Program-made: the position numbers and the translations under genes
The notes under the pieces: model-generated
Told to the model about the DNA's origin: nothing
The model's database searches: none
The model's input: the letters and a program-made list of their open reading frames with translations, nothing else
Shown: in pieces, positions 10,889 to 17,783 of the stretch
Numbering within the stretch: the stretch's first letter is position 1
Layout: every line of letters starts with the position of its first letter
Source of the DNA: Actinomycetes bacterium
GTDB lineage: Bacteria > Actinomycetota > Actinomycetes > Streptosporangiales > Streptosporangiaceae
DNA length: 54,114 nt
NCBI GenBank assembly: GCA_025964575.1
Contig: JAOPYO010000087.1
Span: 1 to 54,114, forward strand
Reading direction: 5' to 3'

Positions 10889-11459
10889 CCCGAACGCTTC
10901 GCTTGCGGTCAAGATTCTGATCGCCGGCGGCTTCGGTGTCGGCAAGACCACCTTCGTCGGCTCCGTCAGCGACATCCGACCGCTTCGTACCGAGGAGCGG
11001 CTCACCGAGAGAAGCATCGGCATCGACGACACGGCGTTCGTCGAGCAGAAGACGACCACCACCGTGGCGATGGACTTTGGCCGGGCCTCGCTGCGTACGG
11101 GCCTCAGCCTGTATCTGTTCGGCACGCCGGGCCAGGACCGCTTCTGGTTCATGTGGGACGAACTCGCCCAGGGAGCCCTCGGCGCGATCGTGCTGGTGGA
11201 CACCCGCCGGCTGGGCGACTGCTTCGCGTCCATCGACTACTTCGAACGTCGTGGGCTGCCGTTCATCATCGCGGTGAACTGCTTCGACGGCGCGGCCCGC
11301 TTCGACCCCAAGGACGTGCGCATCGCGCTGGACCTGGAAGGGGACGTGCCGATCGTGCTGTGCGACGTACGGCAGAAGGAGTCCGCCAAGCAGGCGCTCA
11401 TCACGCTCGTCGAGCACGTCATGAGCTCGATCAGCCGCCGATCCGCCCCGGTGTCCTAG
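10869..11459 (+). CDS. cvnD: Conservon Ras/Arf-like GTPase CvnD
   Basis: Small GTP-binding protein of 196 residues that closes the conservon. The P-loop GGFGVGKTT lies at residues 20-28, a switch-II/G3-like segment reads FGTPGQDRFWFMWDE, and the G4 position is VNCFDGA rather than NKxD, as is common in CvnD proteins. ATG 10869 overlaps cvnC; ATG 10878 (MRSDPN) is the alternative. Many conservons carry a fifth P450 gene (cvnE). None follows here; the next gene is convergent. Confidence 0.93.
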   Translation: MESMRSDPNASLAVKILIAGGFGVGKTTFVGSVSDIRPLRTEERLTERSIGIDDTAFVEQKTTTTVAMDFGRASLRTGLSLYLFGTPGQDRFWFMWDELAQGALGAIVLVDTRRLGDCFASIDYFERRGLPFIIAVNCFDGAARFDPKDVRIALDLEGDVPIVLCDVRQKESAKQALITLVEHVMSSISRRSAPVS

Positions 11460-11461
11460 CG

Positions 11462-11544
11462 AGGGCGTGTCCCGTGGATCTCGTCCGTCGCGAGGCGCCG
11501 CCAAGGCGCCGCGCCGCGTGATACAGATCTACGGAACATGCCCT
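11462..11544. repeat. 83-bp inverted-repeat element, MITE/IS-end-like, between convergent genes
   Basis: Termini AGGGCGTGTCCCGTGGATCT and AGATCTACGGAACATGCCCT match at 17 of 20 positions as an inverted repeat. All three differences are transitions, so the RNA hairpin stays paired through G-U. An inner GGCGCC-GCCAA-GGCGCC stem extends it. It lies directly after cvnD and its right end overlaps the stop codon of the convergent cupin gene. It may be a miniature inverted-repeat element now serving as terminator. Confidence 0.6.
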
Positions 11545-12241
11545 AGACCACCCGGAAGTCGGTGAAGTCGAAGCCGGGGGAGACGACGCAGCTGACGAGG
11601 ACCTCCTCGTCAGCCGCGGGCCTGGCGGCCTGCCAGACGCCCGCGGGTACGAGCGCTTGGGGCTGTTGCCCTTGCTCGACCTCGGGGCCGAGCGTGATGG
11701 TCCGTACGGAGTCGTCGCCCGTCCTCGCCGGGGTCTCGCCATCGCCTCCGAGCAGGAGCGTCAGTGGGCCGCCGCGATGCCAGAGCCATACCTCATCGGA
11801 GCGCACCACGTGCCAGACCGACTCCTCGCCGGGCGGCAGCAGAAAGTAGATGCCGGTGGCGCTGACCCGCTCACCCGGGTATCCCGGCGGGGTGAACCGC
11901 GGATGGGTCGCCCAGGTCTGGCGGAACCAGCCGCCCTCGGGATGCGGCAGCAGATCCAGTATCTCGGCGACCGCGGGCCGGCGTAGCAGCGCGACATGCC
12001 GCCCCCCGGGACTCCGGCGGGCGTAGCGCACCTCGGTGACCTGCGTGCGATCGATGACGCCCGCAGGCTTCGGCACCGGATCCAGGGTCAGCACGACGGC
12101 CTGGACCCCACCGTCAGCGAAGACGTCATCGGCGATGGCGAGCGCCGACTCCTCGTCGGGTGCCCAGGCGGACTCGTCACCGAGAACGAACCGGGTCTCG
12201 GGATGGGAAAGCCAGGCGTCGAGCGTCGTGAGCAGCAGCAC
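11543..12241 (-). CDS. Cupin superfamily protein (DUF985/Cupin_5)
   Basis: A 232-residue protein whose C-terminal ~150 residues match the DUF985 cupin family: LPHPEGGWFRQTW, ATGIYFLLPPGEESVWHVVRSDEVWLWHRGGPLTLLL, VPAGVWQAA, and CVVSPGFDFTDFRVV. Family members form jelly-roll dimers of unclear biochemical role. The N-terminal ~75 residues are an extension not typical of the family. The start is GTG at 12241. The stop lies within the end of the 83-bp inverted repeat, and it is read convergently to the conservon. Confidence 0.85.
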   Translation of the reverse strand: MLLLTTLDAWLSHPETRFVLGDESAWAPDEESALAIADDVFADGGVQAVVLTLDPVPKPAGVIDRTQVTEVRYARRSPGGRHVALLRRPAVAEILDLLPHPEGGWFRQTWATHPRFTPPGYPGERVSATGIYFLLPPGEESVWHVVRSDEVWLWHRGGPLTLLLGGDGETPARTGDDSVRTITLGPEVEQGQQPQALVPAGVWQAARPAADEEVLVSCVVSPGFDFTDFRVV

Positions 12242-12308
12242 CCGTCCAGCCTAGCCGCGCCGATCTTGCCGGGTGAGCCGAGCCACGCCGCCCTTGGCCG
12301 ACCGGCTT

Positions 12309-14468
12309 TCAGTACCAGTCCGGGTGGCCGGCGTCCGTGGGGCCGATGGGCTGCGGGTCTTTGCTGCCATCGGCCTTGAGAGCCCATATCTGGGGATGAG
12401 CCACGTCACCACGGACGAAGGCGAGCCATCTGCCCTGAGGGGACCAGCTGGGGTCCATGTCGTGGGCGCCCGCCGTCGCCGGTGTGAGTTGCCGGCCGTG
12501 GCTGCCGTCGGCGTCCACGACCCAGATGTTCCGGTCGTTCTTGTTCAGCGCGTTGGTATAGGCGATCTTCTTACAGTCGCGGGACCAGGCGGGGTCGCCG
12601 GCACCTATCGGTGCGTCGGTCACCTTCGCCCAGGCCGCGCTGGGGTTGGTGACGTCGAGCGTGTAGATCTGCGACGAACCCGTCTTCTTGCTCCAGAACG
12701 CGAGGTGGTCACCGCACCAGGCCGGATCGTCCTTGTCGTTGGGTTCGGTGGTGATGTGCGTGGGGTTCGGCTGGCCGAGGGTGATCACGAAGATCTGCCT
12801 GACGTTGTTGACCAGGTCCATGCCCGCGATCTTCTTGCTGTCCGACGACCAGGCCACCCGGGTCTTGCCGGTGACGCCGATGAGCTTGTGCGGGTTGGAA
12901 CCGTCCTTGCCCACGATCCACAGTTCGGAGCCGGCGTCCGTGACCCGGGTGAAGGCGATCTGCGTGCCGTCCGGCGACCACTGCGGGAGTATGTCGCACC
13001 CGTTCGCATTGGGGAGGAGCGTCGTTGCCCGATCCGCCTGGGGAGTCAGAATGCCGATGTTCCCGTGGCATTCCTTCGGCCAGCCTGGCGCCTTGTCCAC
13101 GCGTACGAGCAGCGGGTTGGTCGGCAACGCCGCGGCGTCCGCCGCGGTGGTCTGTGCGGTGGCGGTGGTCCGTGCGGGCTTCTTCTTGTCCCCCGAGGCG
13201 AGGATCAGCCAGCCGGTCACCGCTCCGCCCGCGAGGATGACCGCCACCGCGGCCGCCAAGGCCGCACGGCGAAGGCCCCCGCCCGGCGGGCGTACGGTCG
13301 GCGGACCTCCATAGGACGGTCCCGCCGGCAGGGTCGGGGCCGCGACAGGACTCGCGGCGGCCACGCCATGGCTCGGATGTGTGCTCGGATGGGTGGAGGC
13401 TTCGACGGGCTGTACCGGCTCGGCGGCCGGTGGCCCATAGGCGTCCGACGCCGGAGTCGGGGCCGAGGCCGGCACCGGGAAGGGCACGGGAGGTGAGGAG
13501 TGCGCAGAGGGCCTCGACGAGGTGTGTCGCTCCTGGGTCGGCTCGTCCGCTGGGCGCGTCTCACTCCGCAGCGGAGGTGACGCAGGCGGCTGCCAGGAGG
13601 GGGTCAGCGTGCCCAGGACCGCGGCTTCGGTGCTCTCACCACCGACCATGGTGAGCAGCAGGTCCTTGGCGCTGGGGCGCTTGCCCTGATCCTTGTCCAG
13701 CGCGGCCAGAACCAGCCGGTCCAGTGGGGCGGGCAGCGAGCCGACCTGAGGTTCACCATGAACCAGCCGCGCCGACACGACCGAAAAGTCACCCCGCCCG
13801 AAGGGGTTGATCCCGTTCGCCGCATATGCGACCAGACAGCCCCACGCGAAGATGTCGACCGCCGTTGTCACCGGCTGCTGCAGGATCTGCTCCGGCGCCA
13901 TCCAGCCGGGGCTACCCACCAGTTGTCCGGTCATCGTGTGCACGGTGGCCGCGTCCAGCGCCCGGGCGATGCCGAAGTCGATGACCCGGGGCCCGGAGAA
14001 GGACAGCAGCACGTTGGCGGGTTTGAGATCGCGGTGGATCAGCCCGGCGGAATGGATGGCGACCAGCGCGGCTGCCACCCCGACCGCCACGCCTTGCAGC
14101 ATCCCCGGCGACAGCCCACCGTTCTCGTTGACGTACTCCAGGAGTGAGATGCCGTCGATGAACTCCGTCACCATGTAGGCGCGGCCGTCGGACTCACCGT
14201 GGTCGAGCACCTGGGCGGTGCAGAAAGAGGCGACGCGCTGGGCGTTGGCCACCTCGTCCTGGAAGCGCGCGACGAACCCGGCGTCTCGCGCCAGTTCTGG
14301 CCGGACCACTTTCACCGCGACGTTGCGGCCGTCCGGCCCGCGGCCGAGATAGACGGCTCCCATCCCGCCCTCGCCGATCCGCCCGAGGATCGTGTAGGAC
14401 CCCACCCTCGTCGGATCGTGGGATAGCAGAGGTCCTGCCGCAGACCCCATACGCCGCTGACTGTCCAC
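12309..14468 (-). CDS. Membrane Ser/Thr protein kinase with C-terminal TolB/WD40-like beta-propeller
   Basis: A 719-residue PASTA-less receptor kinase. The cytosolic kinase domain (about residues 20-275) has GRIGEGGMGAVYLG, NVAVKVV with the ATP Lys, HRDLKPANVLL and DFGIA. A Pro/Ser-rich linker follows (290-395), a single membrane helix at about 402-424 (ALAAAVAVILAGGAVTGWLIL), and an extracellular TolB-like propeller with repeats such as PQWSPDGTQIAFTR, PAWSRDCKKIAYTN and PSWSPQGRWLAFVR. The propeller presumably senses a cell-wall or protein ligand. The start is GTG at 14468 with GGAGAGGTGG upstream; ATG 14450 is an alternative. It is divergent from a second kinase. Confidence 0.92.
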   Translation of the reverse strand: MDSQRRMGSAAGPLLSHDPTRVGSYTILGRIGEGGMGAVYLGRGPDGRNVAVKVVRPELARDAGFVARFQDEVANAQRVASFCTAQVLDHGESDGRAYMVTEFIDGISLLEYVNENGGLSPGMLQGVAVGVAAALVAIHSAGLIHRDLKPANVLLSFSGPRVIDFGIARALDAATVHTMTGQLVGSPGWMAPEQILQQPVTTAVDIFAWGCLVAYAANGINPFGRGDFSVVSARLVHGEPQVGSLPAPLDRLVLAALDKDQGKRPSAKDLLLTMVGGESTEAAVLGTLTPSWQPPASPPLRSETRPADEPTQERHTSSRPSAHSSPPVPFPVPASAPTPASDAYGPPAAEPVQPVEASTHPSTHPSHGVAAASPVAAPTLPAGPSYGGPPTVRPPGGGLRRAALAAAVAVILAGGAVTGWLILASGDKKKPARTTATAQTTAADAAALPTNPLLVRVDKAPGWPKECHGNIGILTPQADRATTLLPNANGCDILPQWSPDGTQIAFTRVTDAGSELWIVGKDGSNPHKLIGVTGKTRVAWSSDSKKIAGMDLVNNVRQIFVITLGQPNPTHITTEPNDKDDPAWCGDHLAFWSKKTGSSQIYTLDVTNPSAAWAKVTDAPIGAGDPAWSRDCKKIAYTNALNKNDRNIWVVDADGSHGRQLTPATAGAHDMDPSWSPQGRWLAFVRGDVAHPQIWALKADGSKDPQPIGPTDAGHPDWY

Positions 14469-14817
14469 CTACGGGTCCACCTCTCCATGCCACTTTGACC
14501 GTATCGTGCCGAATCCCGGACTGACAGTGGCGCGTAAGCCGCAAACGCGGCCTGTAGTTGTTATCAAGGGATGCCCCCGGTCGTGGTGTCCAGGAGCCCG
14601 GCCTAGATCTATGACGTGCCCTCGCCGCGCGGAGTTCACCGATCGGAGCCGTCACAACCAGCCGGGCACCTCAGCGTGGCGGCCCGGTGCTGGAGGCCCG
14701 GCTTGGGAGTTCACTGCATGCAGTCTCCGTGGCGCGGAAATGCCCAATTTGAGGTATTTGGGGGAGTAGTGGCGGATGCTGGGTAGAGAGCGGTAGGCCA
14801 CCTGAGGAAGGACATCC
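14469..14817. other. 349-bp divergent region between two kinase genes
   Basis: Holds the promoters of both kinases. Two structures are visible: AGATCTATGACGTGCCCT at 14605-14622, which resembles the right end of the inverted repeat at 11525-11544, and the perfect palindrome ACTGCATGCAGT at 14713-14724. No coding sequence is supported. Confidence 0.55.
14713..14724. promoter_or_regulatory. Perfect 12-bp palindrome, candidate operator for the kinase promoters
   Basis: ACTGCATGCAGT is fully symmetric and sits about 94 bp upstream of the plus-strand kinase start, inside the shared divergent promoter region. The binding protein is unknown. Confidence 0.35.
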
Positions 14818-16134
14818 GTGAACGTTGAGGTGCCGCCGGGAACGCGGCCGCTCTTGCTCGAGGATCCGTCCTCGATCGGCGGATACCACCTGCTGGGCCG
14901 GTTGGGGATCGGGGGCATGGGGGTGGTGTATCTGGCCTACGACCCCTCGGCCGGTCAGATGGTCGCGATCAAGACTCTGCATCCCGCGCTCGCTGATGAC
15001 CCACCATCGCGGCTGCGGTTCAGAGCCGAGAGGGACTTCGGGCGGCGGGTGTCCTCGTTCTGCATTCCGCGAGTCGTGGATGACGGCATGGACGGGCCCC
15101 GGCCTTACATCGTCACCGAATACATCGAGGGTGCGTCGCTGGCGCAACGGGTGAAGTCCCGAGGTCCGCTGACGGGGGGCACCCTGGAGGCCGTGGCCAT
15201 GGCGGTGGCGGCGGCGCTGATGGCCATTCATGCCGCCGGGCTGGCACACCGTGATCTCAAGCCGGCCAATGTGCTGCTGTCCCCGGACGGCCCCAGAGTG
15301 ATCGATTTCGGTATCGCCAGTGACCTGGACGCCGCGGGCGGGCTCACCCAGAGCGGTGTGGTCATGGGCAGCCCAGGCTGGATCGCGCCCGAGAGACTGA
15401 TCGGCGGGCCCGGCTCCAAGGCCTCAGACGTGTTCGGCTGGGGATGCCTGGCGGCCTTCGCCGCGACAGGGTGCCCCCCGTTCGGCTCGGGCACCGCGGA
15501 GGAGCGTACCGAATTGATCCTCAGCGATCGTCCGGAACTCAGGGGCCTGTCCGAGCCATGGCGTGGCCTGGTGACTCTCGCCTTGGCCAAAGACCCGGAG
15601 GTACGGCCCTCTTCAGAAGATCTGCTGCGGGCTCTGCTCACGGAGCGGGGCAAGCCCGCTGGCCTGCAATCGGCGGCCGAGACCATTGCCGAGCTGTGGG
15701 CCGTCCCAGAACCGGCGGAGCAAGCCGCTCCGCAGCCTCGGTCGTCGTTGCCATCACCGCCACCGCCACCGCCACCGCCACCGCCACCGCCGCCCGGACG
15801 CCGGAGCACGGTCGTCGCCTGGGTGGTCACTGCGGCCGCCGTGACCATCGCGCTGGCGGCGAGCATCGGCGGTGCGGCGAATCCGGATTCCCCGGCCGGA
15901 CCGGGTAAAAGCTCCACTCCCCGCACGGAGAGGACATCGACCACCCCCACCGAGCCGGATCGCACCTGGACCGCACCGCCTGATCCAGCGCCCTCGGGCG
16001 GGAACCGCCCCGTACGGACCTCGGCGCGCTCGGCCGCAACGACCCAGCCGGCCCCTCAGACGACTTCGCCCGCGAGTTCGGTAAAAGTGAAGAAGCCCAA
16101 GAAAGTTAAGGCCCATGGGAAGAAGAAGAAGTGA
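14818..16134 (+). CDS. Membrane Ser/Thr protein kinase with poly-Pro linker and Lys-rich tail
   Basis: A 438-residue kinase. The N-terminal domain (about 20-270) has GRLGIGGMGVVYLA, MVAIKTLHP, AHRDLKPANVLL, DFGIASDLD and APERLIGGPGSKASDVFGWGCL. A run of more than ten prolines follows at about 313-326, encoded by tandem CCACCG repeats, which should need EF-P for translation. A membrane helix is at 330-352 and the extracytoplasmic tail is short, Ser/Thr/Pro-rich and ends in a Lys cluster (KVKKPKKVKAHGKKKK), suited to binding polyanionic cell wall. GTG 14818 is preceded by GAGGAAGG. There is no sensor domain beyond the tail. Confidence 0.9.
   Translation: MNVEVPPGTRPLLLEDPSSIGGYHLLGRLGIGGMGVVYLAYDPSAGQMVAIKTLHPALADDPPSRLRFRAERDFGRRVSSFCIPRVVDDGMDGPRPYIVTEYIEGASLAQRVKSRGPLTGGTLEAVAMAVAAALMAIHAAGLAHRDLKPANVLLSPDGPRVIDFGIASDLDAAGGLTQSGVVMGSPGWIAPERLIGGPGSKASDVFGWGCLAAFAATGCPPFGSGTAEERTELILSDRPELRGLSEPWRGLVTLALAKDPEVRPSSEDLLRALLTERGKPAGLQSAAETIAELWAVPEPAEQAAPQPRSSLPSPPPPPPPPPPPPPGRRSTVVAWVVTAAAVTIALAASIGGAANPDSPAGPGKSSTPRTERTSTTPTEPDRTWTAPPDPAPSGGNRPVRTSARSAATTQPAPQTTSPASSVKVKKPKKVKAHGKKKK
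15753..15793 (+). repeat. CCACCG hexanucleotide microsatellite within the kinase gene
   Basis: Around seven near-perfect tandem units of CCACCG encode the poly-Pro linker of the kinase. A coding microsatellite of this unit can change linker length in six-base steps without breaking the frame. Confidence 0.7.
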
Positions 16135-16213
16135 TTCCTCCTGGTGAGACTGCTCGTGACATGCGGTCCGAATTGGCGCTGATTCCGATCGCCTCCGTGC
16201 CGGCGTAGCGGAA

Positions 16214-17227
16214 TCAGTTCCGGCGGGTGAGGAGGCGTGTGATGGTTTCTTCGAGCGCGCGCATCTGCACGGAGTCGCCGGCGAACGTCCTGATGACGGC
16301 CAGGAGTTCCTCCAGACCGTCAGGGAAGTCCAGGCAGGTCCGCACGATGGAGTGCGCGTCCAGATTGGCCTGGCTGCTTCGCGGGATGCGTACGGCCACT
16401 TCCCTGCGCAGGTAGCTCACGACCTGCTGCCGTCCCTCGCTGGTACCCATGAGGGGGACGGCGAGCAGTCGCTCCGCGATCTCGATCAGATCGAACGGTT
16501 CGAACGGTGGCGGCTCCTCCTGGGCCGTGCCCTTGAGATGCGCGGCCCATGCCTGCCGCGTCACGTCCGCCTTGGCCGACTCGAGTTCCTGGGACAGCGG
16601 TGGCTCGGCGGGACCGTCGCCGAAGATCCTCATCCAGGCGATCGTCTCGGTCTCCTTGACCTGAACCCGGACGGGCACATAGTCACCCGGGTCGGGGAGG
16701 CCCGCACCGGTCCGGATCACCGTTCCGTGCACCTCTTCGGAGACGATGAGGCCGAGGAAGGCGGGCGAAGCGCTGAGCGCGTCCTTGAAGCGTGGCGCCT
16801 CGAGCAGCCGGTTGACGTGGTTCACCGCGGTGCCGATGAGGCCGACGTCGTCGGTGTGCACCTCACCCACGTGCAGTGAGACCCGGAGGCGGATCTGGGC
16901 GACCTCGCTGGACACCTCGTTGTACTGGCGGAGCTCGGACCGCAGCCAGTCGACCAGCGGGGACACCAGCACAGCCGTGTCGATCTCCGAAGGCACCACC
17001 ACGATGGCGCCGTCCCCGCGATCTTCCCAGTAGCACGTGTCGAACGGTGCTCCCGAGACGTCGAAGCTCTTGCGGAGCAGGCCGTAGAGGGTCTTGCGGA
17101 GGTGTCTCTGAATGCCTTGGTGACGGGCGAGATTGCCGTACGAGACGATGTCGCAGACGAAGATGGCGCAGTGCCCGGCCGGACGCCACCCGTCCGGCGG
17201 CGCGTTCGAACGTTCCTGCATGCCCAC
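16214..17227 (-). CDS. Class III nucleotidyl cyclase domain fused to effector-associated domain EAD2
   Basis: About 337 residues from the GTG at 17227. The N-terminal ~200 residues look like a class III adenylate/guanylate cyclase: CAIFVCDIV carries the first metal Asp (D26), EDRGDGAIVV the second (D72), and GTAVNHVNRLLEA the transition-state Asn and Arg (N136, R140), so activity is plausible. The last ~85 residues (ERLLAVPLMGTSEGRQQVVSYL through FPDGLEELLAVIRTFAGDS) match EAD2, the adaptor domain found in the two divergent neighbours. This suggests EAD2-mediated recruitment into the VMAP system, with a cyclic nucleotide as output. GGGAG lies six bases before GTG 17227; GTG 17263 and ATG 17221 are alternatives. 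Confidence 0.75.
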   Translation of the reverse strand: MGMQERSNAPPDGWRPAGHCAIFVCDIVSYGNLARHQGIQRHLRKTLYGLLRKSFDVSGAPFDTCYWEDRGDGAIVVVPSEIDTAVLVSPLVDWLRSELRQYNEVSSEVAQIRLRVSLHVGEVHTDDVGLIGTAVNHVNRLLEAPRFKDALSASPAFLGLIVSEEVHGTVIRTGAGLPDPGDYVPVRVQVKETETIAWMRIFGDGPAEPPLSQELESAKADVTRQAWAAHLKGTAQEEPPPFEPFDLIEIAERLLAVPLMGTSEGRQQVVSYLRREVAVRIPRSSQANLDAHSIVRTCLDFPDGLEELLAVIRTFAGDSVQMRALEETITRLLTRRN

Positions 17228-17264
17228 GTCGACTCCCGTGTTAAAGGCTCGGGATGCGTTCACT

Positions 17265-17276
17265 GTGACGTGTCAC
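17265..17276. promoter_or_regulatory. Inverted repeat, CRP-like half-sites, upstream of the cyclase gene
   Basis: GTGACGTGTCAC has 5-bp arms (GTGAC/GTCAC) separated by two bases. It resembles TGTGA-TCACA CRP/GlxR-type sites but with a spacer two bases too short. It lies about 40 bp upstream of the cyclase start in the divergent promoter region of the conflict system. Confidence 0.25.
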
Positions 17277-17414
17277 CGGACGCGCCGCAAGGGGCTCAAC
17301 GTGCCGTCGGACACAGAACGGAACGCGCGGCTCGATTATCGTGAGTGTGACGCTAATGGTGTCGCCCGCTGGACACCCGGTCGGCGAGACGTGCGGCTCC
17401 TCGGGAGGTGACGG

Positions 17415-17783
17415 GTGAGCGACCCGACCGTGCCGTCCGCGCGGGGTGACGGCCCGGCGACGGGCCCGCCTGCGGGCGAGGCTCTTTTCGTCCTGGTGGA
17501 GGCCCTCACCGAGCTGCCGTCTTTGCGGGACGAGTCCGGCCGGTCCACACTCATCCGCCTGCTCCGACCGGCCATCTCCGCCGGTGTCCACCATGATTCC
17601 CGGGCCAGGATATTTTTGTTCAACCTGGTGGTGACATGCCTTGAGCACCAGGACGGCTTGTCAGAAATGCTCGCCGCCGTACATTTCATTGAGGGCTCAT
17701 CCCGGCCGATGCAGCGCGTCCTCAGAACGGCCGCCGCCCTGCCGGACGGTCGGGCGAGGATCGGGGAAGACAACGGTGGATGA
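17415..17783 (+). CDS. Stand-alone EAD2 (effector-associated domain 2) protein
   Basis: A 122-residue protein made almost only of an EAD2-type helical domain: LFVLVEALTELPSLRDESGR, then IFLFNLVVTCLEHQDGLSEM and a final helix AVHFIEG. The central motif FLFNLVVTC is nearly identical to FLYNLVVTC in the next gene, so they are paralogous adaptors. It may act as a bridge or decoy between the EAD2 cyclase and EAD2-VMAP. GTG 17415 has GGGAGGTGACG upstream. The stop overlaps the VMAP start by 8 bp, indicating co-translation. Confidence 0.8.
   Translation: MSDPTVPSARGDGPATGPPAGEALFVLVEALTELPSLRDESGRSTLIRLLRPAISAGVHHDSRARIFLFNLVVTCLEHQDGLSEMLAAVHFIEGSSRPMQRVLRTAAALPDGRARIGEDNGG

Noticed and set aside
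12273-13496. 407-codon plus-strand frame opposite the propeller kinase
   Set aside because: Arg/Gly-rich shadow without domains; the kinase/TolB protein is certain.
16179-16217. 9-bp stem CTGATTCCG/CGGAATCAG between the kinase and cyclase 3' ends
   Set aside because: Long 21-nt loop and overlap with the cyclase stop codon; too weak to call a terminator.
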